Source: Actinomycetota bacterium (lineage in GTDB: Bacteria > Actinomycetota > Actinomycetes > Actinomycetales > Cellulomonadaceae). Taken from it: 8,346 nt of DNA. The notes under the pieces are model-generated. The model did no database searches, had not been told where the DNA came from, and was given only the letters and a program-made list of their open reading frames with translations. Shown here piece by piece: positions 1 through 6,135 of the stretch (its first letter is position 1; each line of letters starts with the position of its first letter). The position numbers and the translations under genes are program-made. Location: assembly GCA_018898235.1 (NCBI GenBank), contig JAHIJU010000062.1:1-8346 (forward strand). Reading direction: 5' to 3'.

Positions 1-751
1 AGCGGCCTCCGACGCCGGCGTGTCGCTGCGGATCGGGGTCAACGCCGGGTCGCTCGACCCGCGGCTGCTCGCCAAGTACGGCAAGGCGACGCCCGAGGCA
101 CTCGTCGAGTCGGCCGTCTGGGAGGCGTCGCTGTTCGAGGAGCACGACTTCCACGACTTCAAGATCTCGGTCAAGCACAACGACCCGGTCGTCATGGTGC
201 GCGCCTACCAGCTGCTCGCCGAGCGCGGCGACTGGCCGTTGCACCTGGGTGTGACGGAGGCCGGCCCGACGTTCCAGGGCACCATCAAGTCGGCCACGGC
301 GTTCGGCGCGCTGCTGTCCCAGGGCATCGGCGACACCATCCGGGTCTCCCTCTCGGCACCGCCGGTCGAGGAGGTCAAGGTCGGCACGGCCATCCTGCAG
401 TCGCTCAACCTGCGGCCGCGCAAGCTCGAGATCGTCTCCTGCCCCTCGTGCAGACGGGCCCAGGTCGATGTCTACACGCTCGCCGAGAAGGTCACCGCGG
501 GCCTGGAGGGCCTCACCGTGCCGCTGCGGGTGGCCGTCATGGGCTGCGTCGTCAACGGTCCGGGGGAGGCGCGCGAGGCCGACCTCGGGGTCGCGTCCGG
601 CAACGGCAAGGGGCAGATCTTCGTCAAGGGCCAGGTCGTCAAGACCGTCCCCGAGTCGATGATCGTCGAGACCCTCATCGAAGAGGCGCTGCGGATCGCC
701 GAGACGATGGAGCCCGACGAGTCCGGGGCACCGCAGGTCGTCGTCGGCTGA
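1..751 (+). CDS. ispG: 4-hydroxy-3-methylbut-2-enyl diphosphate synthase, 3' part
   Basis: IspG (GcpE) converts 2-C-methyl-erythritol 2,4-cyclodiphosphate to HMBPP in the MEP pathway, in the cytoplasm, using one [4Fe-4S] cluster. The reading frame is open from base 2, so the 5' end lies outside the window; the GTG at 20 is internal, because family residues (AASDAG) precede it. Visible family marks are RIGVNAGSLD, the SCPSC cluster motif (Cys codons 440-442 and 449-451), and MGCVVNGPGEAREAD with the third Cys at 545-547 and the conserved Glu at 566-568, the same seven-residue Cys-Glu spacing as E. coli Cys305/Glu312. The C-terminus GNGKGQIFVKG is typical of actinobacteria. One oddity: the residue after the second Cys is Arg, encoded by AGA, where family members usually have Gly or Ser. 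In other actinobacteria dxr and a site-2 protease gene lie upstream (known synteny, not visible here). The identification is firm. Confidence 0.97.
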   Translation, partial: AASDAGVSLRIGVNAGSLDPRLLAKYGKATPEALVESAVWEASLFEEHDFHDFKISVKHNDPVVMVRAYQLLAERGDWPLHLGVTEAGPTFQGTIKSATAFGALLSQGIGDTIRVSLSAPPVEEVKVGTAILQSLNLRPRKLEIVSCPSCRRAQVDVYTLAEKVTAGLEGLTVPLRVAVMGCVVNGPGEAREADLGVASGNGKGQIFVKGQVVKTVPESMIVETLIEEALRIAETMEPDESGAPQVVVG

Positions 752-774
752 TCGCGGAGGGCGACACCAGGTCC

Positions 775-804
775 TTGACCGCGCGACCGGGCCGGACCCA
801 CAGT
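775..804 (+). promoter_or_regulatory. Promoter candidate for the VOC gene
   Basis: TTGACC (775-780) resembles a -35 box. After an 18-bp spacer comes CACAGT (799-804), which keeps the A2 and T6 of an actinobacterial -10 hexamer. Six bases later is the GTG at 811, so transcription would begin at or next to the start codon and give a leaderless mRNA. It lies just after the ispG stop. This is the only promoter in the window with a recognisable -35 match. Confidence 0.5.
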
Positions 805-810
805 CGTCCA

Positions 811-1158
811 GTGGACGTGAGCAGCGTGACCGTCGGTCTGCCGGTGAGCGATCTGGGTCGTGCGGTTCCGTGGTACCGCCGGCTGTTCGGCCTCACCGGC
901 CCTGACCTTCGCCCCGCCGACGGTGTGGTCGAGCTCCGGCTCGGGCCGATCTGGCTCCAGCTCGGCGAGGAGCCGACGGCCCGCAGCGGCGCCGAGGTCG
1001 TCACCCGCTTCGGGGTCGACGACGTTGCTGCGCTCCGCGAACGCCTGATCACCGACGGGGTCCAGGTCGGACCTGTGGAGCACGTGCCCCGGGCGGTCGA
1101 CTTCTTCGACCTCCTCGACCCTGACGGGAACCACCTCAGCTTCTACACCGTGCTCTGA
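811..1158 (+). CDS. VOC-family (glyoxalase/bleomycin-resistance fold) protein
   Basis: A small single-domain protein of 115 residues from the GTG at 811. The N-terminal strand and helix TVGLPVSDLGRAVPWYRRLF and the C-terminal DLLDPDGNHLSFY are hallmarks of the vicinal oxygen chelate fold (βαβββ modules, usually dimeric). The substrate is not identifiable. The usual VOC metal ligands seem absent: Thr7 sits where a His often opens strand 1, and Ser110 replaces the Glu of the common N-x-L-E-F ending, so a metal-independent binding or sequestration role is as likely as an enzyme. No Shine-Dalgarno sequence precedes 811 or the alternative GTGs at 817 and 826. I chose 811 because a -10-like hexamer ends six bases before it; 817 would give MSSVTVGLPV and is the main alternative. 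It is cytoplasmic, with no signal peptide, and lies 59 nt after ispG on the same strand. Confidence 0.78.
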   Translation: MDVSSVTVGLPVSDLGRAVPWYRRLFGLTGPDLRPADGVVELRLGPIWLQLGEEPTARSGAEVVTRFGVDDVAALRERLITDGVQVGPVEHVPRAVDFFDLLDPDGNHLSFYTVL

Positions 1159-1160
1159 GA

Positions 1161-1202
1161 CCGACCCGCAGGGCCCGGGCCGGGCCGGGAGTCCGGGGTC
1201 GG
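1161..1202 (+). terminator. Stem-loop after the VOC gene
   Basis: Two bases after the VOC stop, CCGACCC (1161-1167) pairs perfectly with GGGTCGG (1196-1202). The 28-nt loop is itself very G/C rich and holds the palindrome GGCCCGGGCC (1172-1181). No T-tract follows, so this is at most a U-less intrinsic terminator of the kind proposed in actinobacteria. The rest of the 1159-1284 gap shows no gene, only the -10-like hexamer near its end. Confidence 0.35.
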
Positions 1203-1272
1203 ACACCGTGAGCCTCGCCGCGCCGCACGACCGCGGGCCGTGCCGCCGCTGCGCCGACGGCGCGACGTGAGG

Positions 1273-1278
1273 CACACT
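1273..1278 (+). promoter_or_regulatory. -10-like hexamer before the GNAT gene
   Basis: CACACT is followed by exactly six bases (GGCGCA) and the ATG at 1285. No Shine-Dalgarno sequence is present, which fits a leaderless start. No convincing -35 box is seen 17-18 bp upstream. Confidence 0.4.
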
Positions 1279-1284
1279 GGCGCA

Positions 1285-2181
1285 ATGACCACGGTGGCCG
1301 GCCGACGGACCGGACTCCACCCAGGCGCGCAGCTCCTCGGTGATGAGGCGGTGCCCGCCGCACTTGCGTTGTGCGCGGTCGATCCGGTGGCCGCGGTGCT
1401 GGCCACCGCCCGGCTGGAACCGGCGGCCGTCGACGGCCTGGCCCGGACCGGCAACGAGCTGTGGGGCTACGCCGAGGACGGGGTGCTGCTCGCGGTGTGC
1501 CTGGTCAGCGCGAACCTGGTCCCGGTGGCGCCGGGCCTCGATCGGCGGACGCGGGCGCGGGCGCTGGCGGGGATGGCCGAGCTCGCGGCTCGTCGTCCGC
1601 GCATCTACTCCTCACTGGTCGGCCCGGCCGAGCTGGTGCTGGATCTGTGGCAGGAGCTCGGGAGCGGCCGTGCGGCGGCGCGGGACGTGCGCGCCGATCA
1701 GCCGTCGATGGTGATCGACTCGCCTCCTCTGGTGGCCCCCGACCCGTCGGTGCGGCGGTCGAGGTCGGCCGAGCTGGACGTGGTGCTGCCGGCCTGCGTG
1801 CGGATGTTCACGGAGGAGGTCGGCTATTCCCCGATGGCCGGCGGCGGTGCGAGCTACACCTCCCGGGTGCGGGGTCTGATCGCCGCCGGCCGCTCGCTGG
1901 TGCGGGTCGAGTCGGACACGGGCGCCCCGCGGGTCGTGTTCAAGGCCGAGCTCGCGGCCGTCGGCCTCGGGGTCGCGCAGGTCCAGGGTGTCTGGGTGAC
2001 CCCGGACCGGCGCAGCACCGGGTTGTCCGAGCCGGGGATGGCGGCCGTGGTCCAGATCGCGCAGCGCGAGGTGGCGCCCGTCGTCTCGTTGTACGCGAAC
2101 GCCTACAACACCAGGGCGCTCGCGTCCTACGTCGCCGTCGGCTTCCGCCAGGTCGGCACCTACGCGACGATCCAGCTGTAG
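1285..2181 (+). CDS. GNAT acetyltransferase with DUF4081-like N-terminal domain
   Basis: A 298-residue protein with two halves. The first, about residues 1-140, looks like the DUF4081 domain found at the N-terminus of actinobacterial GNATs, with WGYAEDGVLLAVCLVSANLVPV and RIYSSLVGPAE as its core. The second is a GNAT domain, about residues 160-298: the acetyl-CoA strand VAQVQGVWVTPDRR, motif A around residues 243-248, and the closing motif LYANAYNTRALASYVAVGF. Motif A reads R-S-T-G-L-S, so Ser248 stands in the last Gly/Ala place of R-x-x-G-x-G/A. The acceptor substrate is unknown. In M. tuberculosis the neighbour of ispG, Rv2867c, is of this type (from memory), so the linkage to ispG appears conserved, although no isoprenoid role is established. 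An in-frame ATG at 1240 exists, but 1285 is preferred because the extra 15 residues are Arg-rich and unlike the family, and a -10-like hexamer lies six bases before 1285. Confidence 0.85.
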   Translation: MTTVAGRRTGLHPGAQLLGDEAVPAALALCAVDPVAAVLATARLEPAAVDGLARTGNELWGYAEDGVLLAVCLVSANLVPVAPGLDRRTRARALAGMAELAARRPRIYSSLVGPAELVLDLWQELGSGRAAARDVRADQPSMVIDSPPLVAPDPSVRRSRSAELDVVLPACVRMFTEEVGYSPMAGGGASYTSRVRGLIAAGRSLVRVESDTGAPRVVFKAELAAVGLGVAQVQGVWVTPDRRSTGLSEPGMAAVVQIAQREVAPVVSLYANAYNTRALASYVAVGFRQVGTYATIQL

Positions 2182-2208
2182 CCCTGCCGCGCGGTGCGTC
2201 GCCCGGGC

Positions 2209-3096
2209 TCAGCGCAGCAGCCGCGACATCCGCCGGTCGGCCAGGGGCTTGCCGCCGGTCTGGCAGGTCGGGCAGTACTGGAGCGACGAGTCGGCGAACG
2301 AGACCTCGTGCACCGTGTCACCGCAGGGCGTGCCGTCCCAGCCGGGGCACGGCAGCCCGGTGCGACCGTGCACCCGCATCCCGCGGCGCTTCGCGTCCTT
2401 CAGCTCGGCGGCCGGACGTCCGGTCGCCGCCCCGACGGCCTCGGTGAGCACCGCCCCGATCGCGTCGAACACGCGGTCGACCTGCTCGGCGCTCAGCTTC
2501 CCGGTGAGGGCGAACGGGCTCGTGCGGGCGACCAGCAGGATCTCGTCGGAGTAGGCGTTGCCGATGCCGGCGATCGTGCCCTGGTCGCGCAGCAGCCCCT
2601 TGATCTGCTGGTTGCGGGCGCTGGCCAGCTCGGCGAACCGGTCCCGCGTGAACTGCGCGGACAGCGGTTCGACGCCCAGGGTGGCGATCTGCGGCACCTG
2701 CACCGGATCGGTGACGACGTGCACCGCGAGCCGCTTGCGGGTCCCGGCCTCGGTGAGGTCGAACCCGGAGCCGTCGTCCAGCCGCACGCGGAGCGCGATC
2801 GGCGACCTGCCGGGGCGGACGGGCGTCGAGGACAGCGACTCGGACCATCGGACCCAGCCCGCACGGGACAGGTGCCAGACGAGGTGGAGCTCGGGCTCGG
2901 GCGTCCGGACCGTCAGGTCCAGCCACTTGCCGTGGCGAGCAGTGCCCACCACGGCGCCGCCGACGAGGTCCTGCGGGCCGGGCCGGAACGTCTTGACCGC
3001 GGAGAGCGCGCCCACCTCGATCCCGGTGATCGTGCGGCCGAGGGCGCGCTCGTGCAGGAAGTCGGCAAGGGCCTCGACCTCGGGCAGCTCCGGCAT
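2209..3096 (-). CDS. Fpg/Nei-family DNA glycosylase/AP lyase
   Basis: This base-excision repair enzyme removes oxidised bases and nicks the abasic site by β/δ-elimination. The 295-residue protein begins MPELPEVE, giving the catalytic Pro2 (Schiff base) and Glu3. Lys57 in ARHGKW matches Lys57 of E. coli Fpg. The helix-two-turn-helix is at about 166-190 (DQGTIAGIGNAYSDEIL). The C-terminal zinc finger has Cys250, Cys258, Cys275 and Cys278. The last pair is CX2C with the usual 16-residue loop before it, but the first pair is CX7C instead of CX2C. The E. coli Fpg loop HLGMSG reads HLSRAG (Arg78 in the Met place), and Ser270 sits where E. coli Fpg has Arg five residues before the third Cys. It is therefore not a classic 8-oxoG Fpg, and substrate preference cannot be assigned. 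The SFADSSLQYCPTCQTGGKPL ending is typical of an actinobacterial subgroup. The start is fixed by the MPELPEVE motif. The gene is convergent with the GNAT gene (27-nt gap) and divergent from proS. Confidence 0.93.
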   Translation of the reverse strand: MPELPEVEALADFLHERALGRTITGIEVGALSAVKTFRPGPQDLVGGAVVGTARHGKWLDLTVRTPEPELHLVWHLSRAGWVRWSESLSSTPVRPGRSPIALRVRLDDGSGFDLTEAGTRKRLAVHVVTDPVQVPQIATLGVEPLSAQFTRDRFAELASARNQQIKGLLRDQGTIAGIGNAYSDEILLVARTSPFALTGKLSAEQVDRVFDAIGAVLTEAVGAATGRPAAELKDAKRRGMRVHGRTGLPCPGWDGTPCGDTVHEVSFADSSLQYCPTCQTGGKPLADRRMSRLLR

Positions 3097-3102
3097 GCAC
3101 CC

Positions 3103-3108
3103 ATCCTG
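3103..3108 (-). promoter_or_regulatory. -10-like hexamer before the glycosylase gene
   Basis: On the minus strand CAGGAT is followed by six bases (GGGTGC) and the ATG at 3096. It fits a leaderless -10, but AGGA in the same place, seven bases from the ATG, could instead serve as a short Shine-Dalgarno sequence. The sequence alone does not decide. Confidence 0.35.
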
Positions 3109-3168
3109 CCGGTGCGGGTGGCCCAGGCCCAGGGGTCGGCTGCGCGGAGGGCACCCCGTCGGCCTCGG

Positions 3169-3174
3169 TAGGCT
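3169..3174 (+). promoter_or_regulatory. Leaderless -10 hexamer (TAGGCT) of proS
   Basis: TAGGCT matches the actinobacterial TANNNT -10 consensus and is followed by CGGCGC and then the proS ATG, putting the expected transcription start on the start codon. There is no Shine-Dalgarno sequence, and no recognisable -35 box 17-18 bp upstream. The divergent glycosylase hexamer lies about 60 bp away in the 84-bp spacer. Confidence 0.65.
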
Positions 3175-3180
3175 CGGCGC

Positions 3181-4968
3181 ATGCTGCTGCGTCTGTCCTC
3201 CCTGTTCGTCCGCACCCTGCGTGAGGACCCGGCCGATGCCGAGGTCGCCAGCCACCGGCTCCTGGTGCGGGCCGGGTACATCCGCCGCGCGGCCCCGGGC
3301 ATCTACACGTGGCTGCCGCTGGGCCTGCGGGTGCTGGCCAAGGTCGAGGCCGTCGTCCGCGAGGAGATGGTCGCGGCGGGCGCCCAGGAGGTGCACTTCC
3401 CGGCCCTGCTGCCGAAGGAGCCCTACGAGGCGACGGGCCGCTGGACCGAGTACGGCCCCAACATCTTCCGGCTCAAGGACCGCAAGGACGCCGACTACCT
3501 CCTGGCGCCCACGCACGAGGAGCTGTTCACCCTCCTGGTCAAGGACCTGTACTCCTCGTACAAGGACCTGCCGCTGACGCTGTTCCAGATCCAGACCAAG
3601 TACCGCGACGAGGCACGCCCGCGCGCCGGTCTGATCCGCGGCCGCGAGTTCATCATGAAGGACGCGTACTCCTTCGACCTGGACGACGCCGGGCTGGCGG
3701 CCGCGTACGAGAACCAGCGCGCGGCCTACCAGCGGATCTTCACCCGGCTCGGGCTCGAGTACGTGATCGTCTCGGCCATGTCGGGGGCGATGGGCGGCTC
3801 GCGCTCGGAGGAGTTCCTCACGCCGACGCCGATCGGCGAGGACACGTTCGTCCGCTCACCCGGCGGGTACGCCGCCAACGTCGAGGCGGTCACGACGCCC
3901 GTCCCGCCCGCGCTCGACTGGTCGCACGTCCCGGCCGCGCACGTCGAGGACACGCCGGACTCGCCGACGATCGACTCCCTGGTCGAGCTGGTCAACGCCC
4001 GTTTCCCGCGTCCGGACCGTGCGTGGACGGCGGCCGACACGCTCAAGAACGTGGTGGTCGCCCTCGTGCAGCCGACCGGGGAGCGCGAGGTCGTGGTGAT
4101 CGGGGTCCCCGGCGACCGCGAGGTCGACATGAAGCGGGTCGAGGCGGCGCTGGCCCCGGCCGAGGTCGAGATCGCCGGCGAGGCCGACCTGGCCGCGCAC
4201 CCCGAGCTGGCGCGCGGCTACATCGGACCCGCCGTGCTCGGGCCGAACGCGACCGATCCGGAGCACGCCGTCCGCTACCTGCTCGACCCGCGCATCGTGG
4301 CCGGCACGCGCTGGATCACGGGGGCGAACGCACCGGGTCGCCATGTGCTCGACCTGGTGGCGGGCCGTGACTTCACCGCGACCGGCGCGGTCGAGGCCGC
4401 CCAGGTGCGCGCCGGCGACGAGGCCCCCGACGGGTCCGGCCCGCTGGAGCTGGCCCGCGGCATCGAGATCGGTCACATCTTCGCGCTCGGGCGCAAGTAC
4501 GCCCAGGCGTTGGGCCTGACGGTGCTCGACCAGAACGGCAAGGCGCAGGTCGTCACGATGGGCTCGTACGGCATCGGCGTGACGCGGGTGCTCGCCGCCC
4601 TGGCCGAGGCGCACCACGACGAGGCGGGGTTGGCATGGCCGGCCCACGTCGCGCCGGCGCACGTCCACGTGGTCGCCACCGGGAAGGACCCGGCGGTGTT
4701 CGAGGCGGCCGAGCGGCTGGCCACCGAGCTGGACGCCCGCGGTGTCGAGGTGCTCTACGACGACCGTCCGAAGGTCTCGCCCGGGGTCAAGTTCGCCGAC
4801 GCCGAGCTGTTCGGTGTCCCGCTCGTCGTCGTGGTCGGCCGGGGGCTGGCCGAGGGGCTGGTCGAGGTGCGTCCGCGGGTCGGTGGCAGCAGCGAGCAGG
4901 TCCCGGTGGCGGCGGCCGTCGACCACGTGAGCGCCCTGGTCAAGGGCCTGCTGGCGGAGCGGGGCTGA
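3181..4968 (+). CDS. proS: Prolyl-tRNA synthetase, bacterial type with editing domain
   Basis: Charges tRNA-Pro with proline in the cytoplasm. The 595-residue length fits bacterial ProRS carrying the INS editing insertion. Order of domains: N-terminal class II core with MLLRLSSLFVRTLREDPADA and motif 1 around residues 50-75; motif 2 around 141-157, with YRDEARPR and the GREF of the active site; INS cis-editing domain about 225-405, with Lys289 in DTLKN (equivalent to the conserved editing Lys279 of E. coli) and the ITGAN...RHVLDLVAGRDF segment; motif 3 MGSYGIGVTRV from residue 460 with its Arg; C-terminal anticodon-binding domain from about 480 (WPAHVAPAHVHVV) to the end. The INS domain hydrolyses mischarged Ala-tRNA-Pro in studied homologues. 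All key motifs look intact, so an active enzyme is expected. The ATG at 3181 is the family start and has a leaderless-type promoter directly before it. Confidence 0.98.
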   Translation: MLLRLSSLFVRTLREDPADAEVASHRLLVRAGYIRRAAPGIYTWLPLGLRVLAKVEAVVREEMVAAGAQEVHFPALLPKEPYEATGRWTEYGPNIFRLKDRKDADYLLAPTHEELFTLLVKDLYSSYKDLPLTLFQIQTKYRDEARPRAGLIRGREFIMKDAYSFDLDDAGLAAAYENQRAAYQRIFTRLGLEYVIVSAMSGAMGGSRSEEFLTPTPIGEDTFVRSPGGYAANVEAVTTPVPPALDWSHVPAAHVEDTPDSPTIDSLVELVNARFPRPDRAWTAADTLKNVVVALVQPTGEREVVVIGVPGDREVDMKRVEAALAPAEVEIAGEADLAAHPELARGYIGPAVLGPNATDPEHAVRYLLDPRIVAGTRWITGANAPGRHVLDLVAGRDFTATGAVEAAQVRAGDEAPDGSGPLELARGIEIGHIFALGRKYAQALGLTVLDQNGKAQVVTMGSYGIGVTRVLAALAEAHHDEAGLAWPAHVAPAHVHVVATGKDPAVFEAAERLATELDARGVEVLYDDRPKVSPGVKFADAELFGVPLVVVVGRGLAEGLVEVRPRVGGSSEQVPVAAAVDHVSALVKGLLAERG

Positions 4969-5012
4969 GCGCAGCGCGCCTGCGCCATGGCGGGCGGGCC
5001 GCGTGGCTGCGC
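4969..5012. terminator. Inverted repeat in the proS / lipoprotein convergent gap
   Basis: GCGCAGC (4969-4975), starting directly after the proS stop, pairs perfectly with GCTGCGC (5006-5012); a 30-nt loop contains the palindrome CGCCATGGCG (4983-4992). It fills most of the 53-nt space between two converging genes and could stop transcription from both sides. There is no T-tract on either strand, so the assignment is tentative. Confidence 0.3.
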
Positions 5013-5021
5013 CCGGGGTCG

Positions 5022-6077
5022 CTACGGAGCTGCTGACGGAGTCAGCGCCGCCATCCCGGGGAAGGTGACCGGGGCGCCACCCCAGTCCCGGGCCGCAGCC
5101 GCTGCGGCCTCGAGGCCCGCCAGCAGCTCGGTGCGGGCGCCTGCGGGCGCGGCCGCGATCGCAGCGCCGTACGCCTCGGCGATCGCGGTCTGCAACCCGA
5201 CGGCCGTGGCCGCGGCGACGCCCGCCTGCTCCAGCCCGGCCGGCAGGACGTACTGGGACCGCCGCGGGTCGAGCTTCGTGCCGGAGATCCCGGCCGTCTG
5301 GGCCCAGTGCTCGGCGGCAGCGCGCTGGGCCCGTGCGGCGGCGAGCGTCGCGGCGCGTTGGTCGGCGCCCCGCCGGGCCGCGATGACCTCCAGGCCGTAG
5401 CCCGCCTGGTCGTGCGCGAGGACCAGGGCGGTGACCGCTGAGCCGGGGACGGTGGGTGCCGGGGTCGGCGTCGCGGCGGCCCGCGCGCTGCTGCCGGACG
5501 ACGGCGCGCCCGATGCGGCAGCACCGGGTGATGCAGCACCGGGCGATGCCGTGCCGGACGGGTCGGCGGCGGCCGGCGTCGGCACGGCCGTGCCCAGCGC
5601 GGCGGCCAACCGGACGGTCAGCTCGGTGCGGGCGGCCGCGATCGAGCCCACGAGCCTGGCCAGGTTCGCATCCGACACCGAGTCGGTGTCGGTGCCGGCC
5701 GTGCGGGCGCTGGTCGCCAACGCCAGCAGCAGCTCGGCTGCGGTCGGAGCGGGCGTCGGGGTGGGGGCACCCGTCGAGCTCGGGATGCCGGACGGCAGAC
5801 CCGAGGTGTAGACACCGCCGAGCGCCTGGGCGTGGGCGGTGCTCTGGGCGGTCACGTCGGCGAGCACGGTGGAGACCGGTTCGGCGGGCCCCGCGGCGGT
5901 CAGCGCGGCGGCGGTCGCGGCGAGCGCCAGCGCGTCGTCCACCGTGCGGGCCCGGACCTGCTCGATCGGCCCGGGCGACGGTTCGGTCGGCGCCGGGGTG
6001 GCGAGTCGGACGCCGCAGCCTGCGGTGGTGAGCACGAGCACGAGGGTGAGCGCGGCGCGGCGCGCGAAGCTGGTCAT
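5022..6077 (-). CDS. DUF4439-type ferritin-like lipoprotein
   Basis: A 351-residue exported protein. Residues 1-21 form a lipoprotein signal: Arg6-Arg7, a hydrophobic stretch LTLVLVLTT, and lipobox TAGC with Cys21 as the lipidation site, so it should be anchored on the outer face of the membrane. Then come an Ala-rich helical segment (about 41-90), a Pro/Thr linker with PTPTPAPT (105-112), a second helical segment (113-165), a long Ser/Pro/Ala linker (166-212) with tandem SPGAA units and a second TPTPAPT (203-209), and a C-terminal helical domain (213-345). The C-terminal part (HDQAGYGLEVIAARR, ARAQRAAAEHW, AIAEAYGAAI) resembles DUF4439, a ferritin-like fold. The Glu usual in the first helix of such domains is not seen before His222, so iron binding is doubtful. 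M. tuberculosis Rv2844, in the same neighbourhood of proS and rimP, is of this type (from memory). Function is unknown. The start is set by the signal peptide. Confidence 0.8.
   Translation of the reverse strand: MTSFARRAALTLVLVLTTAGCGVRLATPAPTEPSPGPIEQVRARTVDDALALAATAAALTAAGPAEPVSTVLADVTAQSTAHAQALGGVYTSGLPSGIPSSTGAPTPTPAPTAAELLLALATSARTAGTDTDSVSDANLARLVGSIAAARTELTVRLAAALGTAVPTPAAADPSGTASPGAASPGAAASGAPSSGSSARAAATPTPAPTVPGSAVTALVLAHDQAGYGLEVIAARRGADQRAATLAAARAQRAAAEHWAQTAGISGTKLDPRRSQYVLPAGLEQAGVAAATAVGLQTAIAEAYGAAIAAAPAGARTELLAGLEAAAAAARDWGGAPVTFPGMAALTPSAAP
5512..5557. repeat. Short degenerate tandem repeat in the lipoprotein linker
   Basis: Three neighbouring units begin GATGC on the plus strand, at 5512, 5530 and 5545; the first two share GCAGCACCGGG and the third is degenerate. 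Unit length is 18 then 15 nt, a multiple of three, so slippage would change the linker length without breaking the frame. They encode the SPGAA-type units of the linker on the minus strand. Confidence 0.6.
5672..5692. repeat. Perfect 10-bp inverted repeat with 1-nt centre
   Basis: CCGACACCGA (5672-5681) and TCGGTGTCGG (5683-5692) are exact reverse complements around a single G. The site lies inside the lipoprotein gene and encodes its TDTDSVSD stretch. It may be chance or a protein-binding site. Confidence 0.7.
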
Positions 6078-6086
6078 CGTCGCCCG

Positions 6087-6092
6087 ATCCTG
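6087..6092 (-). promoter_or_regulatory. -10-like hexamer or SD before the lipoprotein gene
   Basis: On the minus strand CAGGAT is followed by nine bases and the ATG at 6077. As a -10 it would give a leader of only a few bases; as AGGA it could be a Shine-Dalgarno sequence with long spacing. The plus-strand octamer ATCCTGCC here (6087-6094) also occurs at 3103-3110 before the glycosylase gene. Confidence 0.3.
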
Positions 6093-6135
6093 CCATCGAG
6101 GGAGGTGGGCGGACGGCAGGCGCGCATCGACGAAC

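Noticed and set aside
448..810. Upstream open part of the VOC reading frame, overlapping ispG
   Set aside because: The frame has no stop upstream, but this part is an out-of-frame, Arg/Gly-rich reading of ispG. The domain begins only near 811.
472..1320. A 282-codon minus-strand open frame opposite ispG and the VOC gene
   Set aside because: Antisense shadow; no domain and no ribosome binding site.
2180..2209. AGCCC/GGGCT inverted repeat between the convergent GNAT and glycosylase genes as a terminator
   Set aside because: Only five paired bases with a 20-nt loop and no T-tract; too weak to call.
1371..2447. A 358-codon plus-strand frame overlapping the GNAT gene
   Set aside because: Out-of-frame Arg/Gly/Ala-rich reading of a clear GNAT gene, running into the convergent glycosylase gene.
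3097..3516. N-terminal extension of the glycosylase frame up to 3516
   Set aside because: The conserved MPELPEVE start with catalytic Pro2 must be at the N-terminus, so 3096 is the true start and the rest is antisense to proS.
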